Positions 63,610 to 64,000 of a stretch of 64,000 nucleotides of DNA are shown here, piece after piece. The notes under the pieces are model-generated. The model saw only the letters and a program-made list of their open reading frames with translations, made no database searches and was not told the origin of the DNA. Origin of the DNA: Scylla paramamosain. Lineage: Eukaryota > Arthropoda > Malacostraca > Decapoda > Portunidae. Positions within the stretch are counted from its first letter, which is position 1, and each line of letters begins with the position of its first letter. The stretch lies in the NCBI RefSeq assembly GCF_035594125.1, contig NC_087156.1:12668806-12732805 (forward strand), in the 5' to 3' direction. The translations under genes were made by a program, and so were the position numbers.

Positions 63610-64000
63610 CTTTTCAGTGTTTTTGAGCGTGTTCCGCAATAAAGCACTAAAAGCCAGGGCAATCACATTACATGGGAATAAAACCAAATTTTACCAAGAA
63701 CTGGCCTCTAAGTGTTTTTCAGCTCCTTACATACCAAAACGCTAAAACGCATGAAAAATACATTCTATGAAGAAACCAAATACATGTATTTTGAGTGTTT
63801 TTGATCATGTTATCTAAAAAAAAACGCTTAAATACAGGGAAAGAACCTTATGGTTGGGAATCGAAAGAACATTACGAGAAACGTGTATTATGAATGATTT
63901 TTAAGTTTCTTCAGTACCAAAAAAACTAAAACCCACAAATAACACTCTTTAGAAAAAAAAATAAATAAATAAATAAATAAAAAAATGGACATTTTTTTTT
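63610..64000 (+). repeat. Satellite array D, end of window
   Basis: Modules M1 to M4 in + orientation, cut by the window edge inside the A-rich tract. It corresponds to the sequence after 18,770. Confidence 0.92.
63952..64000. repeat. ATAAA microsatellite and following T run
   Basis: A run, then AATAAATAAATAAATAAATA, then AAAAATGGACA and a T run reaching the window end. One of the longest versions of the M4-M5 tract. Confidence 0.88.

Noticed and set aside
1..64000. CRISPR array or other bacterial repeat system
   Set aside because: Repeats are head-to-tail diverged monomers with no constant short repeat alternating with unique spacers, and the elements present are eukaryotic.

Overview
The window is eukaryotic and contains no host gene that I can support. 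About 59 of 64 kb is one AT-rich satellite family. It is broken by one nearly full-length non-LTR retrotransposon (37,691-41,021) and one old, shortened non-LTR fragment (about 51,103-52,770). The retrotransposon protein closely resembles, from memory, Jockey-type endonuclease/reverse-transcriptase proteins that are very abundant in portunid crab genomes. A decapod crustacean is therefore my best guess, as inference and not proof. I see no tRNA, rRNA, CRISPR array or bacterial signal. The many 60-125-residue open frames in the satellite are chance translations of the repeat.

The satellite has nested levels. The base monomer is about 97 bp, with a consensus core like CATTACCAAAAACATG ... GAGTGTTTTTGA ... 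CCAAAACGCTAAAACGCATGCAAA. About eleven diverged monomers form a higher-order unit of about 1.1 kb. Eight successive units in the cleanest block measure 1,010, 1,137, 1,093, 1,077, 1,107, 1,098, 1,121 and 1,110 bp between equivalent points, counted by hand. These units are themselves arranged in longer blocks of several kb, recognisable by rare junctions and private variants that recur in the same order.

Layout: Array A, 1-21,850, lies on the + strand with two short inverted pieces. A 62-bp A-rich spacer (21,851-21,912) is the centre of a very large imperfect palindrome. Array B, 21,913-about 48,650, is on the - strand; its first 15 kb mirrors about 14 kb of array A variant by variant, and the Jockey-type element interrupts it. 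Orientation flips again at 48,651-48,685. Then comes a monomeric zone, 48,686-51,102, with no 1.1-kb periodicity, interrupted near its right edge by the CR1-like fragment. Array D, from 52,771 to the window end, is on the + strand and is a direct counterpart of array A and a mirror counterpart of array B. A short inverted module of about 0.31 kb occurs at equivalent places in A, B and D, with a related but different one at 3,630.

The most informative points are the palindrome, the recurrent inverted module, the empty site for the Jockey-type insertion preserved at 53,721-53,737 in another copy of the same repeat subtype, and a belt of excess small insertions (about 4-28 kb). That belt raises the question whether part of the palindrome is an assembly artefact. 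The whole resembles heterochromatin or pericentromeric DNA, but no centromere protein site was recognised.
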